Shown: positions 34,491 through 43,558 of the stretch, piece by piece
Numbering within the stretch: position 1 is the first letter of the stretch
Layout: each line of letters starts with the position of its first letter
Source: CAZICM01 sp964537685
GTDB taxonomy: Bacteria > Myxococcota_A > Polyangia > Polyangiales > Polyangiaceae
DNA length: 64,000 nucleotides
Assembly: GCA_964537685.1 (NCBI GenBank)
Contig: CAZICM010000010.1
Span: 124,001-188,000 of the forward strand
Direction of reading: 5' to 3'
Notes under the pieces: model-generated
Database searches by the model: none
Told to the model about the DNA's origin: nothing
Seen by the model: the letters and a program-made list of their open reading frames with translations, nothing else
Made by a program: the position numbers and the translations under genes

Positions 34491-35237
34491 TCATGTGGAG
34501 CCCTCATGAATAACCCGGGCTAGCAAAATGTCGGCGAGCTTGTCGGGGTTGCTCATCATCACGTTGTGGCATGTGTCGATCTCGATAACCTCGTCGACAT
34601 TCCCAAGATTGGTGATGGACTCGCGCTGCACGCCGGGCGTCACTGAGTTGTCTCGCAACGTCAGGATCCATGTGGTTGGGAGATCGGGCAACGTCGACCG
34701 GTCGACTGGCTGCTTCGCCAACCCGGCGCTCTCCGGGACGAGCCCAGCCACGACTGCGCGTTGCTGTTCCTTTGTCGCGCCATTGGCAAACATCCATGCA
34801 GCGAGCGGCCCGGGTAGTGGCTTCGTCACCTTTGTAAATCGCAGCATGGCAATGGCGAGCCAGCTCACCGGGGGCTTCAGCGTCGACATCACCGAGCGAC
34901 CCTGCGGAGGCACGCAGCACGCAATATAGAACATACGCGACACCCGAGCAGACCCCAAGTCGGTCGCAACGCCAGGCAGCACGATGCCCGCCATCGAGTG
35001 TCCAACGAGCACCACCCGCTCCGCGCCGGCATCGGTGATTTGCCGAACTACGCTGCGCACGCACTGCGCGATGGTCAGCGTCGCGAGATCTCCTGGTTCG
35101 TTGGCGCGACCGGGCAAGTTGACAGCCAGCATCGGCACCGAGGGATTGGTACGGCGGATGGCTTCGATTGTTGACATCCAGCATGCGCCGGTGTGCTGGC
35201 CACCATGTACAAAAACGATTGTGGGGCTGTTGGACAT
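34491..35237 (-). CDS. Alpha/beta hydrolase, methyl-esterase/salicylate-esterase-like
   Basis: About 248 residues from the ATG at 35237 (MSNSPTIVFVHGGQHTGAC), the usual N-terminus for this family; longer starts at 35255 or 35294 exist. The oxyanion HG, the nucleophile elbow VGHSMAGI and the final His in IDTCHNVM are present, and an Asp (LRDNSVTP) is in place. Small alpha/beta hydrolases of this type cleave small-molecule esters. No operon partner. The gene is in the accessory region just before a REP-like array, which suggests acquired DNA. Confidence 0.82.
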   Translation of the reverse strand: MSNSPTIVFVHGGQHTGACWMSTIEAIRRTNPSVPMLAVNLPGRANEPGDLATLTIAQCVRSVVRQITDAGAERVVLVGHSMAGIVLPGVATDLGSARVSRMFYIACCVPPQGRSVMSTLKPPVSWLAIAMLRFTKVTKPLPGPLAAWMFANGATKEQQRAVVAGLVPESAGLAKQPVDRSTLPDLPTTWILTLRDNSVTPGVQRESITNLGNVDEVIEIDTCHNVMMSNPDKLADILLARVIHEGST

Positions 35238-35352
35238 CCTGGTAGTCAAGCGCATCACGCGCGAAGTAACAAGCAGAAGTTGACGGCCGATCATCGCGCA
35301 CTGAGGCAGGTGGAACTGGAACCTAGGTTACCGCGGGAGGAACTACAGGAAC

Positions 35353-35543
35353 AGGTGCCAGCCATTTCTTTTTGCTTCTGCCCGCCTATGTGGCCAACGC
35401 CCGAAGGAGATATGGATGTCCTAAGGCAGGTGCCTAAGGCAGGTGCCTAAGGCAGGTGCCAGCCACTTCTTTTGCCACTTCTTTTTGGTCACCTACCCCA
35501 CTAAGGCAGGTGCCAGCCACTTCTTTTTGGTCACCTACCCCAC
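35353..35543. repeat. REP-like array D, overlapping the prkA stop codon
   Basis: AGGTGCC begins at 35353, 35428, 35441, 35454 and 35508; three copies of a 13-base step (TAAGGCAGGTGCC) lead into AGGTGCCAGCCACTTC, the exact complement of the core found inside the 52-kb gene. A 26-base segment ending GGTCACCTACCCCAC occurs at 35476-35501 and 35518-35543; its second copy contains the prkA stop codon (35535-35537). Confidence 0.8.
35381..35422 (+). pseudogene. 42-base fragment of the PD-(D/E)XK-like gene inside the repeat array
   Basis: Bases 35381-35422 match 31751-31792 of the nuclease-like gene with three mismatches, including GTGGCCAA and CCCGAAGGAGATATGG, the part encoding AYVANARRRYG. It is enclosed by AGGTGCC-type repeats on both sides. 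A residual fragment of a second, lost family member or a captured piece of DNA. Confidence 0.8.
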
Positions 35544-37889
35544 CAAATCCCCAAACCTCGCCTGCAGCAGCGCACTCGCCCCATCCAGCGCACACGCCTT
35601 ACAATACCCCTTCCCCAACAACCGCTCCAGCGCCCGCCGCGCCGCCTTCTGCTGCTCATCCAACCCCGCCTCCCCCAGCGCATTCCCCTGCCCCTCCTCC
35701 TCCAGCCGAAGCATTCGCAACATATCCCGCACCAATAGCGCCACCGCTTTCCTTCTATCGGAAAACACAGCCTCTTTCAGCTTCCGAATCTCTTCCCCAA
35801 ATACAACCGAATTCACTATCTTCTCACCAGGATGATCAATCGCCCATGCCGCAACCAACGATATCAATCCCTTGCGGTGATCTTCATTCTTCGCCTTGAT
35901 GCCCAACAGCGCTTCCACTTCACGCATCATTTTTTCATCAGGGCTTTCATGATCGCCCGTATGCACATTGCGCAGCTTCTCGCCTTTCACCCAATAACTC
36001 ACATGCATCACATAACGATCAAACAATTCACTATATCGCCCCTCTTCCACCAGCCCACTCGCCGCCCTCATGTCTTCTTCTATGGAATCCAACAAAGCTT
36101 CGCGTATCTCTTTACGGAATGCTGCATGATCGTGATAGCCACCTTCCAATGGCTTCTCGCGTATCCAATCATATTCAGCCGCCCGCTTGCATAGCTCGTC
36201 CAGCTCCGCCAATACCGCAAAGGGCGATAGACAGCGGTAATCAGAATTTTGAGCCGCATCCAGCAATAAAGTGCGGATTTCCCGGGGCGACACACCGCTC
36301 CTCCCTTCAAAATCGACCGCCGCGTCCGTCTCGTGATAAAGCTTGCGTATCGAGGCTTTTAACTGTTTTTGAATGTCGGAATCCAAGCGCTCGGGGATGC
36401 GCCCCAAGGCATAGATATTCATTTTTTCAAACGCCGTCAGCGATGCAATCGAAGCATGCAAGGCTTCCGGATATCGCTTTATATCGGGTTTGCGCATCCG
36501 CGTTAGCACAGCGAATTGAGCCGCGGCCCGCGTCGCATGAGGCGCTACATGCCGGCCCGCAAAAGGCGCGATTTGCGTGTCATAGATGCGCTGTTCATCT
36601 AAATAATCTCGTAAATAAGGCGCCCGGATCAATTCAAAACGCCCCCTAAAGCTCGGGAACTCAGGATGTTCGCGGAAGGCGTTTAAATGAACTTCATTGG
36701 CGCTTCCTATCATCACGGTATTCAGTTGCACCGTCTGCTGCGGCAATGAAACTTCACCCGTCTCCAGCGAGAGCTGTAAATAGCGATAGGCATCCAGCGG
36801 GCGCTTTAATAGATCGCTAAATTCCAGTACGCCCCCCGAGGCTTCCACCAATTGCCCAACCGCTTCAAATAATGTGACGGCTTGAAGCGCCGTCGGCAGC
36901 GCCGAAAGCGAGCGATCCGCCGTAATCTGACGCTCCCCCGCATCGATGCTCAGCTCCGGTCCAAGCGTCACGGCTCCTATGCGATAACGCCGCGAAATAA
37001 AATAGCGCTCGACTTGCACATGACGAAGTACATCTTCCAGCGAGCCTTTATACGACGATAACAGCGCTTCAAAAACTTGCTGGTTCTTATGGCATAGACG
37101 TCCAGATAGCAGCCAATCGGGCGGCTCCTTATCCTTTAACCCCGCATCGGTATACAAACGCTCCAAAAGACCAATCCGATCGGCAATGGGAATTAAAAAT
37201 AAAGGGTGATCGCGCACTTCAATGGCCAGCCGCGCATCAATTTGATCGTCGGCAAAATGCGCATAACTCGCGGCAGCCGCCTCTTTGGGGCGCCCTTCTC
37301 CAAATCCGATGGCGCCACGCATGGTCTTGCGGCTTGGAAATACCCAGTGAAATCGATAGAGCGAGCCTTCGTCGAGGGTCGAATAATGTTCGAGCGCTTT
37401 AAGAATACAGGCCGCGGCCGTGCTTTTCGCCGAGCCATTGGGGCCGTGCATCAACAGAAGCCGGCTCGCCCTGCCCTCTTGAACGAAATTGCTAATTGCA
37501 CGATAGATTTTTTCTTGAAGCTCTTCTTGGCCAATCAGCGTGGATTCGCGAAGCCGCCGTTCCTGTCCAGCCGGGCGTTCGCCTTTTTCCCAAGGTAAAT
37601 CGAATAAACGAAATCGCCGCTCTTCACCCCAAGGCTTTTTAACGATTTCTTGGCCGTAATGATCGAACATATCCCGCACATAGCGCGGGGCATCACGGCT
37701 ATATCGCTGGGGATTTAAGGCAAATAAGGCGAGGTATTCTTGAAACGATAGAATGCGCCGGCCTTCCCGGAAGCGCTGTTCGAATGAATTGGCAATACGG
37801 CCGAGTTCAGCCGCGGCGCGCTGGTCGGTCTGCGCCGGAACTTGCCCTTTTTCAGGGCTTTTAGGATGCTCTTTGCTTCGGTGGCTCAT
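35535..37889 (-). CDS. prkA: PrkA-type AAA+ serine protein kinase
   Basis: About 784 residues from ATG 37889 (TTG 37898 is an alternative). The N-terminal AAA+ module shows Walker A GPNGSAKST after LIGQEELQEKIYRAISNFVQ, and the PrkA-specific helical regions follow (RYPEALHASIASLTAFEKMN). It is longer than the roughly 640-690 residues usual for PrkA/YeaG, mainly in the C-terminal part. PrkA acts in stationary-phase or spore-related signalling, often with SpoVR and YeaH, but those genes are not adjacent here. The stop codon lies in repeat array D, so the last residues (FGDLVG) derive partly from repeat DNA. Confidence 0.9.
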   Translation of the reverse strand: MSHRSKEHPKSPEKGQVPAQTDQRAAAELGRIANSFEQRFREGRRILSFQEYLALFALNPQRYSRDAPRYVRDMFDHYGQEIVKKPWGEERRFRLFDLPWEKGERPAGQERRLRESTLIGQEELQEKIYRAISNFVQEGRASRLLLMHGPNGSAKSTAAACILKALEHYSTLDEGSLYRFHWVFPSRKTMRGAIGFGEGRPKEAAAASYAHFADDQIDARLAIEVRDHPLFLIPIADRIGLLERLYTDAGLKDKEPPDWLLSGRLCHKNQQVFEALLSSYKGSLEDVLRHVQVERYFISRRYRIGAVTLGPELSIDAGERQITADRSLSALPTALQAVTLFEAVGQLVEASGGVLEFSDLLKRPLDAYRYLQLSLETGEVSLPQQTVQLNTVMIGSANEVHLNAFREHPEFPSFRGRFELIRAPYLRDYLDEQRIYDTQIAPFAGRHVAPHATRAAAQFAVLTRMRKPDIKRYPEALHASIASLTAFEKMNIYALGRIPERLDSDIQKQLKASIRKLYHETDAAVDFEGRSGVSPREIRTLLLDAAQNSDYRCLSPFAVLAELDELCKRAAEYDWIREKPLEGGYHDHAAFRKEIREALLDSIEEDMRAASGLVEEGRYSELFDRYVMHVSYWVKGEKLRNVHTGDHESPDEKMMREVEALLGIKAKNEDHRKGLISLVAAWAIDHPGEKIVNSVVFGEEIRKLKEAVFSDRRKAVALLVRDMLRMLRLEEEGQGNALGEAGLDEQQKAARRALERLLGKGYCKACALDGASALLQARFGDLVG

Positions 37890-37930
37890 GCTGCCCAAGC
37901 CATACTAGGTCCGGGGCCGCGCCGATTCCA

Positions 37931-39193
37931 TCACTTGCGCATCAGAATCACCGTGACGATGATGCCAAGCACCGCCGCACCCAGCGCTACCGCCAAAATA
38001 GCCCAGCGGGGCAGCGTTAATGGCTCTTTGGGTGGCTTGGCCAGCGCGATCGGGCCGCCTTCTAATCCCGCTCTAAAGGATTCGTCCGATTGAAAGGCTT
38101 TGTCCATCGCGCTCAAATCGATGCGGGCCGATGATTCAACGCGCTCGAGTAAGGCGGGTAGCGAGCTTTTGATGAGTTCGGATAGTTCGCTCTCGCTCAT
38201 GCGGGCCCACTGCACATGGGAACCCATCAGGCCAAAAGCGGCTCCAAATCGATCGACAAAGGTGCCCACCGAACCCGTTCTCGCATCGGGCGATTTGGCC
38301 AGGGCTTCATCCATGACGGTGTTGAGCGTGGGCGGTACGTCATGGGCTTTGCCCGCTTCGCTGATGGGCGCGGCATTGGAGTTCATGATTGCGAGCAGGA
38401 CAGCGGGCGCGGTCGCTCCTGAAAAGGGCACTTTCCCTGTCAGCGCTTCGTAGGCAATGGCCGCCATCGACCATACATCGGCGCGGTGATCGAGTTCTCT
38501 TAAGCCCTGCGCCTGCTCGGGCGACATGTAAAACGGCGAGCCGATGGTCGTGCCCATCGCGGTGAGTTTTTTTGCGCCTTCGGAGTTATCGCGAACGCTG
38601 CCAAAATCGAGGATTTTGACTTTGGTTCCCTCGCCCGTGGTGTAGAGAAAAATATTGTCGGGTTTGAGATCGCGATGGACGATTTTGCGTTCGTGAGCGG
38701 CGCTTAAGCCGATGGCCACTTGAGAAAGAATTCGGACAAGGCGGCCTGGAGGAAGGACTTTTTCGCGCTTGAGCAGGGTGCGCAGCTCTTCGCCTTCTAA
38801 ATACTCCATCACGAGCAGATGCGCGCCATCATCGAGTTTTTCAAAGGCCATCACGTCCACGATGAATTCATGCGGAAGCGATGCGCTGATTGAAAATTCT
38901 CGGCGAAGGCGCTCGAAACTCACGCCCTCGGAGGCGACCTCGGCATGGAGCACTTTAAGGGCGACGATGCGATCGTCCTGCGTATCCAGGGCTTGATACA
39001 CGCGGCCCATCCCGCCGTCGGCCACCTTGCGCCAAATCTGATAGCGGCCCCGGCAGACCGTTGTGCCTATGCGCGCGTCATCCGGATCGGCGGGCAATGC
39101 AAGCTCGCCCATGGGATGCAAACGTTCCCCTCCAATCGGGCAAACTTCTGCCTCATTGGAAAAGAGACGATGACACGCTGCACAAGCCTTCAA
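37931..39193 (-). CDS. Membrane-anchored serine/threonine protein kinase with N-terminal Cys motif
   Basis: 420 residues. An N-terminal Cys motif (CAACHRLF, plus Cys18) may bind zinc. The Hanks-type kinase domain (about 50-310) has the Gly-rich loop DGGMGRVYQA, invariant Lys in VALKVLH, catalytic HRDLKPDN and DFGS (DFG intact), and SPEQAQG. A C-terminal membrane span (AILAVALGAAVLGIIVTVIL) ends the chain with only three residues beyond, so there is no sensor outside. Regulation would be through the cytoplasmic segment or the Cys motif. In the same orientation as prkA and the zinc-ribbon gene. Confidence 0.92.
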   Translation of the reverse strand: MKACAACHRLFSNEAEVCPIGGERLHPMGELALPADPDDARIGTTVCRGRYQIWRKVADGGMGRVYQALDTQDDRIVALKVLHAEVASEGVSFERLRREFSISASLPHEFIVDVMAFEKLDDGAHLLVMEYLEGEELRTLLKREKVLPPGRLVRILSQVAIGLSAAHERKIVHRDLKPDNIFLYTTGEGTKVKILDFGSVRDNSEGAKKLTAMGTTIGSPFYMSPEQAQGLRELDHRADVWSMAAIAYEALTGKVPFSGATAPAVLLAIMNSNAAPISEAGKAHDVPPTLNTVMDEALAKSPDARTGSVGTFVDRFGAAFGLMGSHVQWARMSESELSELIKSSLPALLERVESSARIDLSAMDKAFQSDESFRAGLEGGPIALAKPPKEPLTLPRWAILAVALGAAVLGIIVTVILMRK

Positions 39194-39214
39194 ATCTTTC
39201 CCAAGACACTTCGG

Positions 39215-39988
39215 TTATGCGCGCGAGCTTTCGGCGGTTGAGCTATTGCCGCCTTCAGCCTCGCGCCCCACGGGATTCGGCGGCGAGTAGTACAGAATGC
39301 GCCTGCAGCTCGGGCATTGCTCGAACTCTTCCTGGCGCAGCATCTTTTGAAACATCATCGGAGGAATGGCGATATTGCAGCCCGTGCATGTGCCGTTGTT
39401 GAGGAGTTTGGCAATGGCCACGGGGCGGCGGGTGCGAATCGATTCATAGCGGGCGTAGAGTGGCTTGGGAATTTTCCCGACCACGGCCTTGCGCTTTTCT
39501 TCGTGCTTGGCCTTCTCGCCCTCCATGCCCATGAGCGATGCCGAAATGCCTTCGGCGCTGCCCGATAGCGACCCATCGACTTCGCGGCGCTTCGCATCGG
39601 TCTTGTCGATGGAAGATTTAAGGGCTTCGCTCGTCGTGGTGAGGCGGGCGATTTCCTCTTCGCGATCTTTGTGCAGCTTGCGCAATTCCTCGAGTTCGCG
39701 CTGCGCCGCATTGGATTCGCGTTCGTTGCGGGAACGCTGAAGCTTCTCGCGTGAACGCTCGATTTGCTGGGCCATCTGGCGCAGCTCTTGTGTGTACTCG
39801 CCGCGCATTTTTTCCATGGCGGCGAGGGCATCCCGATCGGAACTAAGCCGAGCATCGAGCTCCTTCAGCTCCGATCGCATTCCGTCTAAATTGCCCTGTT
39901 GTCGGCCAAGTTGCTCACCCAGACGTCGAAGTTCGCTGTCTATGGCGGCGAGCTCCTCAAGGAGTGCGATCTGCCCGCGTATACTCAC
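39215..39988 (-). CDS. Coiled-coil protein with C4 zinc ribbon
   Basis: About 257 residues. Residues 10-160 form a long coiled coil (ELAAIDSELRRLGEQLGRQQ and later heptads). The C-terminus carries a zinc ribbon CTGCNIAIPP then CPSCRRILYY. This combination matches a widespread bacterial family that includes flagellar and secretion-related chaperone-like proteins in chlamydiae. I place the start at GTG 39988, since upward extension overlaps the tRNA; AGGAG lies 12 bases before it, a long but usable spacing. An ATG at 40048 would overlap the tRNA end and is rejected. Confidence 0.75.
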   Translation of the reverse strand: MSIRGQIALLEELAAIDSELRRLGEQLGRQQGNLDGMRSELKELDARLSSDRDALAAMEKMRGEYTQELRQMAQQIERSREKLQRSRNERESNAAQRELEELRKLHKDREEEIARLTTTSEALKSSIDKTDAKRREVDGSLSGSAEGISASLMGMEGEKAKHEEKRKAVVGKIPKPLYARYESIRTRRPVAIAKLLNNGTCTGCNIAIPPMMFQKMLRQEEFEQCPSCRRILYYSPPNPVGREAEGGNSSTAESSRA

Positions 39989-40039
39989 GTCGTTTTTGAA
40001 CTCCTGTGCATAATTCCCAATGATTTCCGGTAGAATTTG

Positions 40040-40113
40040 TGGGCCCACCTGGGTTCGAACCAGGAACAGCCCGGTTATGAGCCGGGGGCTCTGACCGATT
40101 GAGCTATAGGCCC
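40040..40113 (-). tRNA. tRNA (CAT anticodon), probably Ile2 or Met
   Basis: Minus strand: acceptor GGGCCTA/TGGGCCC with A as discriminator and no encoded CCA, D arm TAGCTCAATCGGTCAGAGC, anticodon stem CCCGG/CCGGG with loop CTCATAA, T arm CCTGGTTCGAACCAGG. The GGGCCTATAGCTCA start resembles tRNA-Ile, so lysidine-type Ile2 is the better guess. It stands between a kinase gene and the zinc-ribbon gene on the same strand. Confidence 0.88.
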
Positions 40114-40238
40114 GGAAATCAAAAATGTAGATCAGCGCCGGATAACGAGCCCGTTTTCGGTGGGCGTGCCATCCATCGGGGCCGAAGCTAGTCCAAGCGC
40201 CGCCGCGTTGGAAGTAAGTTGAATAAAAAAGCTTTGAA

Positions 40239-41540
40239 TCAGGGAGTTTGGCCGCTTTGCTGCGAGGCGCTGACGCACACGCACAGCATACAGCCGCCGC
40301 CGAAGAGGGTCATGAGGGCGACGAGGGTGAGGAGTACGATAAAAGCGGGATGCATAGGCTGTTTTTGAGCCACGGGCGAGGGCTGGGGCGGGTAGGTGCC
40401 GTAGCCCATTTGCTGTGAGGGATGGGTGATGTGCATGCCGGGCTGCATGGGCGCCTGGCCATAAGGCTGCTGAACATTCTGCTGCTGGGGTTGGGAGTAG
40501 GCGCCGGGCGTGCGGGCATAGGCGGCGGTGGGCGCCCATGTGGGCGAAGGCGTTTGAGGCGCGGGCGCGCCCTGTTGCGCGGGAAAGCCCATCGTTGCGG
40601 CGGGAGACTGAACGCCTTGAATGCGCGAGATTCTCTCGATGGACGTGCGCGCGGTCTGGGACGCGAATTCATTGAGCGCCATTGAAAGCTCGGCGACGTT
40701 TTGAAAACGGCGGGCCGGCTCTTTTTCGAGACAGCGCATGATGACGGCGATGAGTCCCGGCGGCACATCCGTTCGCTTGAGCGGCTGGGGCGGATCTTGA
40801 ATGATGGCCACATAAAGCTGGGGCACCGTGTCGGCCCTGAATGCGCCTTCGCCCGATAGAAGCTCGTAGAGAATCACGCCGAGCGCCCAAATATCCGTGC
40901 GGGCATCCACATCGCGCGACGATTTCAATTGTTCCGGCGACATGTATTTGGGCGAACCCATCATCGCGGCGGTTTGGGTCAGCGCCTGTCCATCCGGTGA
41001 ATCGGCTACTTTTGAGATTCCAAAATCGAGGACTTTGACACAGGGCGAGCCATCGGGGCGGCGGGTTAAAAATAGATTCGCGGGCTTTAAATCGCGGTGA
41101 ATGATTCCAATTTTATGCGCCTCGGCCATGGCCTCGCAGGCTTGAAGAACATATTCAACGGCTTCGTTCCATGGCCTTGGACCGCGGCTTTTCACCAGGT
41201 CGGATAAATCGCAGCCCTCGAGGAACTCCATGACCATATAGGGCGAACCCGTATCGAGCGCGCCCACATCGAGCACCTTGCCCACATGCTCGCTCTGAAT
41301 GCGCACGGCGGCGCGGGCCTCGCGGGAAAAGCGGGCGACCGTTTCAGGATGTTTGGCGATTTCGGGAAGTAAAAATTTAATGGCGACGCGCTGCTCGAGA
41401 TGCAGGTGGGTCGCGGCCACCACAACGCCCATTCCGCCCATGCCCAAGATGCGTTCGACGCGGTATTTGCCCGCGAGGACATCGCCGGGGTTGACGGGAA
41501 CCTTCGGTTCGTTGGAATCGCTCATGTAGCTTTCGCTCAT
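40239..41540 (-). CDS. Serine/threonine protein kinase with C-terminal membrane span
   Basis: 433 residues (ATG 41540; 41525 also possible). Kinase domain at about 20-280: GMGGMGVVVAATH Gly-rich loop, Lys in VAIKFLL, HRDLKPANLFL catalytic loop, DFGIS, MSPEQLKSS. After a Gln/Pro-rich linker (YGQAPMQPGMH) a membrane span (PAFIVLLTLVALMTLFGGGCML) precedes a 15-residue tail. Complete catalytic residues, so active. It is 35 bases after two FGE-like genes in the same direction, a pairing that suggests they work together. Confidence 0.92.
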   Translation of the reverse strand: MSESYMSDSNEPKVPVNPGDVLAGKYRVERILGMGGMGVVVAATHLHLEQRVAIKFLLPEIAKHPETVARFSREARAAVRIQSEHVGKVLDVGALDTGSPYMVMEFLEGCDLSDLVKSRGPRPWNEAVEYVLQACEAMAEAHKIGIIHRDLKPANLFLTRRPDGSPCVKVLDFGISKVADSPDGQALTQTAAMMGSPKYMSPEQLKSSRDVDARTDIWALGVILYELLSGEGAFRADTVPQLYVAIIQDPPQPLKRTDVPPGLIAVIMRCLEKEPARRFQNVAELSMALNEFASQTARTSIERISRIQGVQSPAATMGFPAQQGAPAPQTPSPTWAPTAAYARTPGAYSQPQQQNVQQPYGQAPMQPGMHITHPSQQMGYGTYPPQPSPVAQKQPMHPAFIVLLTLVALMTLFGGGCMLCVCVSASQQSGQTP

Positions 41541-41574
41541 TTATCGCTTTTGGCGGCGCGCGCGTGGGATTTCT

Positions 41575-42561
41575 TCAGGGCTTTGCCATGACCACGCGCC
41601 TCTTTCTTTTGTTGTCGCCCGATACGGCTTGCATGCTTTGAGCGCTTCCTTGTGCGTCTGAACAGCAGCGGAAACCGGCACCCGCGGCACGCCGGGCATC
41701 ACCGGCGGATGGTTCGCCAAATCGGCACAGCGAGCGGCCCTTGAGAAAACTTCCGCCCTTGAGCAAAGCGGGCGCTTGGTTTTCCTGTTCGGATGTATTT
41801 TCGGCCCATTCGGCCACATTGCCCATCATGTCGCGAACACCGAAGGGGCTGATGCATTTGGGCATTGTGCCGGAGGGCACGCGCAGATCGGCCGCATCCT
41901 TGGTTTGGCGATCGGTGTTGCAAGCCTGGGCATCGCGTTCGATGCCATACGGATAAGGCCACATTTGTGTGCCTTCGCAGGCGAATTCCCATTCCTCGGA
42001 AGTGCATAAACGCTTGCCTTCCAAGGCACAGGCGCGTTTGGCCTCACGGTAGGAAATCATCGAGGCGGGTATCACGCCTTCAAGGTTTGGATATTCAAAG
42101 GCATCGATACAAAACACGCGGTGCTGAAGCCTTCCTTCGCACAGCACTTCATCGTGAAAACCGAGGCAAATCTCTTCTCCGCCATCGCTGGTAGACCCTG
42201 CGGAAGGCGCCCTGCGCGCACAGCGATGAGCCACATAAGGGCAATAAATTCCATCCACGAGCACCATATTGGGCGCGCAAGCTTCAGCGCTTCCGGGATG
42301 AAGGCGAACATAGGCCGGCAATTCAGCGGAAGGCTTCGCTTCAGCATCGGCATTCTCCGCTCCCGCATCGGGCTCAGGCAGCGCGGAACCTCCCGCGTCC
42401 ATTGGGGATTCATCCGCATCCGCACCGGCTTCTTGAAGGCCCGACGGCTCATCTGCCGATGCATCTTCGTCCGAAGATTCAGGTGCTTTCCGAGTAACAA
42501 ACAGCACGGCCAACAGCGCCGATGCGATCATCACTCCAACGAAGAGAAGCCTATCCCGCAT
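41575..42561 (-). CDS. FGE-sulfatase-domain (SUMF1-like) membrane protein, first of a pair
   Basis: About 328 residues. An N-terminal membrane anchor (LLFVGVMIASALLAVLFV) and acidic Asp/Ala linker precede an FGE-like fold: MVLVDGIYCPYV, CIDAFEYPN, KRLCTSEEWEFACEG, FGVRDMMGNVAEWAEN and GAGFRCC. Formylglycine-generating enzymes use a Cys pair near the C-terminus; here only SLCRF is near that position, so activity is doubtful and a binding role is likely. Start at ATG 42561, one base after the TGA of the upstream paralogue. Unit with kinase 40239. Confidence 0.85.
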   Translation of the reverse strand: MRDRLLFVGVMIASALLAVLFVTRKAPESSDEDASADEPSGLQEAGADADESPMDAGGSALPEPDAGAENADAEAKPSAELPAYVRLHPGSAEACAPNMVLVDGIYCPYVAHRCARRAPSAGSTSDGGEEICLGFHDEVLCEGRLQHRVFCIDAFEYPNLEGVIPASMISYREAKRACALEGKRLCTSEEWEFACEGTQMWPYPYGIERDAQACNTDRQTKDAADLRVPSGTMPKCISPFGVRDMMGNVAEWAENTSEQENQAPALLKGGSFLKGRSLCRFGEPSAGDARRAAGAGFRCCSDAQGSAQSMQAVSGDNKRKRRVVMAKP

Positions 42562-42562
42562 A

Positions 42563-43558
42563 TCAATCGGCCTCTTTTTCTTCGCGTTCCTTGCGCTCAA
42601 TAAATGGCCGGGGCACGGGCACCTTCACGCCATCCTTGGTGTCGGCACAGCAGCGAAAACCGACTTGATAAAACTTAAAGGTCGGCCCATGCGTTTTGGT
42701 CGTCAATCTGCATGTATTGCGCACCGGACCCCAATATCCGCCGTTGAGCGTTGATGGCTGATCGGTCTCTGGATCGTCGGCCTGATTATCGGTCCACTCA
42801 TCGACATTGCCCGACATGTCATAGGCGCCAAATGCGCTTACGCAATGGGGATGTGTACCGATGCGATCCGCCTGCCAAAGCCGGGCTAATTCTTCCTCGC
42901 GCGAGGCTTCGCTCATCATCGCGCTTACATCAAAAGGCACGGTTTTCCGGTCGATATTGCAAGGACTGGGCGAGCGCACAAATCCCCAAGGATAGGGAAG
43001 CCATTTCGGCCCTTCGCAGGCCAGTGTCCATTCGGAGCGGCGGCACAAGCGTTTTCCTGCCGAGGCGCATAGCTCTTTGGCCTCATACCAATCGACATAC
43101 ACCTTCGGGTTTTCGCCCGCGCGATTCGGCCATTCATGGCGATCGATACAAAACCTGCGGTAATCAGGCTCTTCCATGCACCGATTGCCGCGCGCGTATT
43201 CGGCGCAGCGGTATCCGATAGAGCCGGTCACGCGGGCGCAGGTATAGGCGAGCTTGGGGCAAAACATCCCTTCAACAAGGGTCATATCGCCTGGACACGC
43301 GGCCATGGCGATAGGGTCCAAATCAAAACGCCGCACATTCGAAACAGGCTCGCTGGATACGGCTGCGTCCGGACCCGCATCAGATAATTCAAGGGGCATT
43401 TCAACGAGAGAAGACGCGCTCGGAACAGCGGGGGGCGGCGGGGACACCTGTACTGAAACCTCTTGTGAAACAGGCCAGAAGCGCACCACCAGCGCAGTGC
43501 TTCCGATCAGCACACCCGCCGCGATGGCCTCCCCGATGCTCCTCGTCCGATCATTCAC
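42563..43558 (-). CDS. FGE-sulfatase-domain (SUMF1-like) membrane protein, second of a pair
   Basis: 331 residues. Anchor AIAAGVLIGSTALVVRFW, short Pro/Ser/Asp linker and an FGE-like domain with MTLVEGMFCPKLAYTC, CIDRHEWPN, GKRLCRRSEWTLACEG, FGAYDMSGNVDEWTDN, NTCRLTTKT and VGFRCC. Same architecture and module order as the downstream paralogue. The catalytic Cys pair typical of FGE is not evident. Transcribed towards its paralogue and the kinase. The divergent uvrA gene begins 95 bases upstream. Confidence 0.85.
   Translation of the reverse strand: MNDRTRSIGEAIAAGVLIGSTALVVRFWPVSQEVSVQVSPPPPAVPSASSLVEMPLELSDAGPDAAVSSEPVSNVRRFDLDPIAMAACPGDMTLVEGMFCPKLAYTCARVTGSIGYRCAEYARGNRCMEEPDYRRFCIDRHEWPNRAGENPKVYVDWYEAKELCASAGKRLCRRSEWTLACEGPKWLPYPWGFVRSPSPCNIDRKTVPFDVSAMMSEASREEELARLWQADRIGTHPHCVSAFGAYDMSGNVDEWTDNQADDPETDQPSTLNGGYWGPVRNTCRLTTKTHGPTFKFYQVGFRCCADTKDGVKVPVPRPFIERKEREEKEAD

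Noticed and set aside
34504..35301. 265-residue frame overlapping the esterase on the same strand
   Set aside because: The esterase frame shows HG, GHSMAG and His motifs; this frame shows none.
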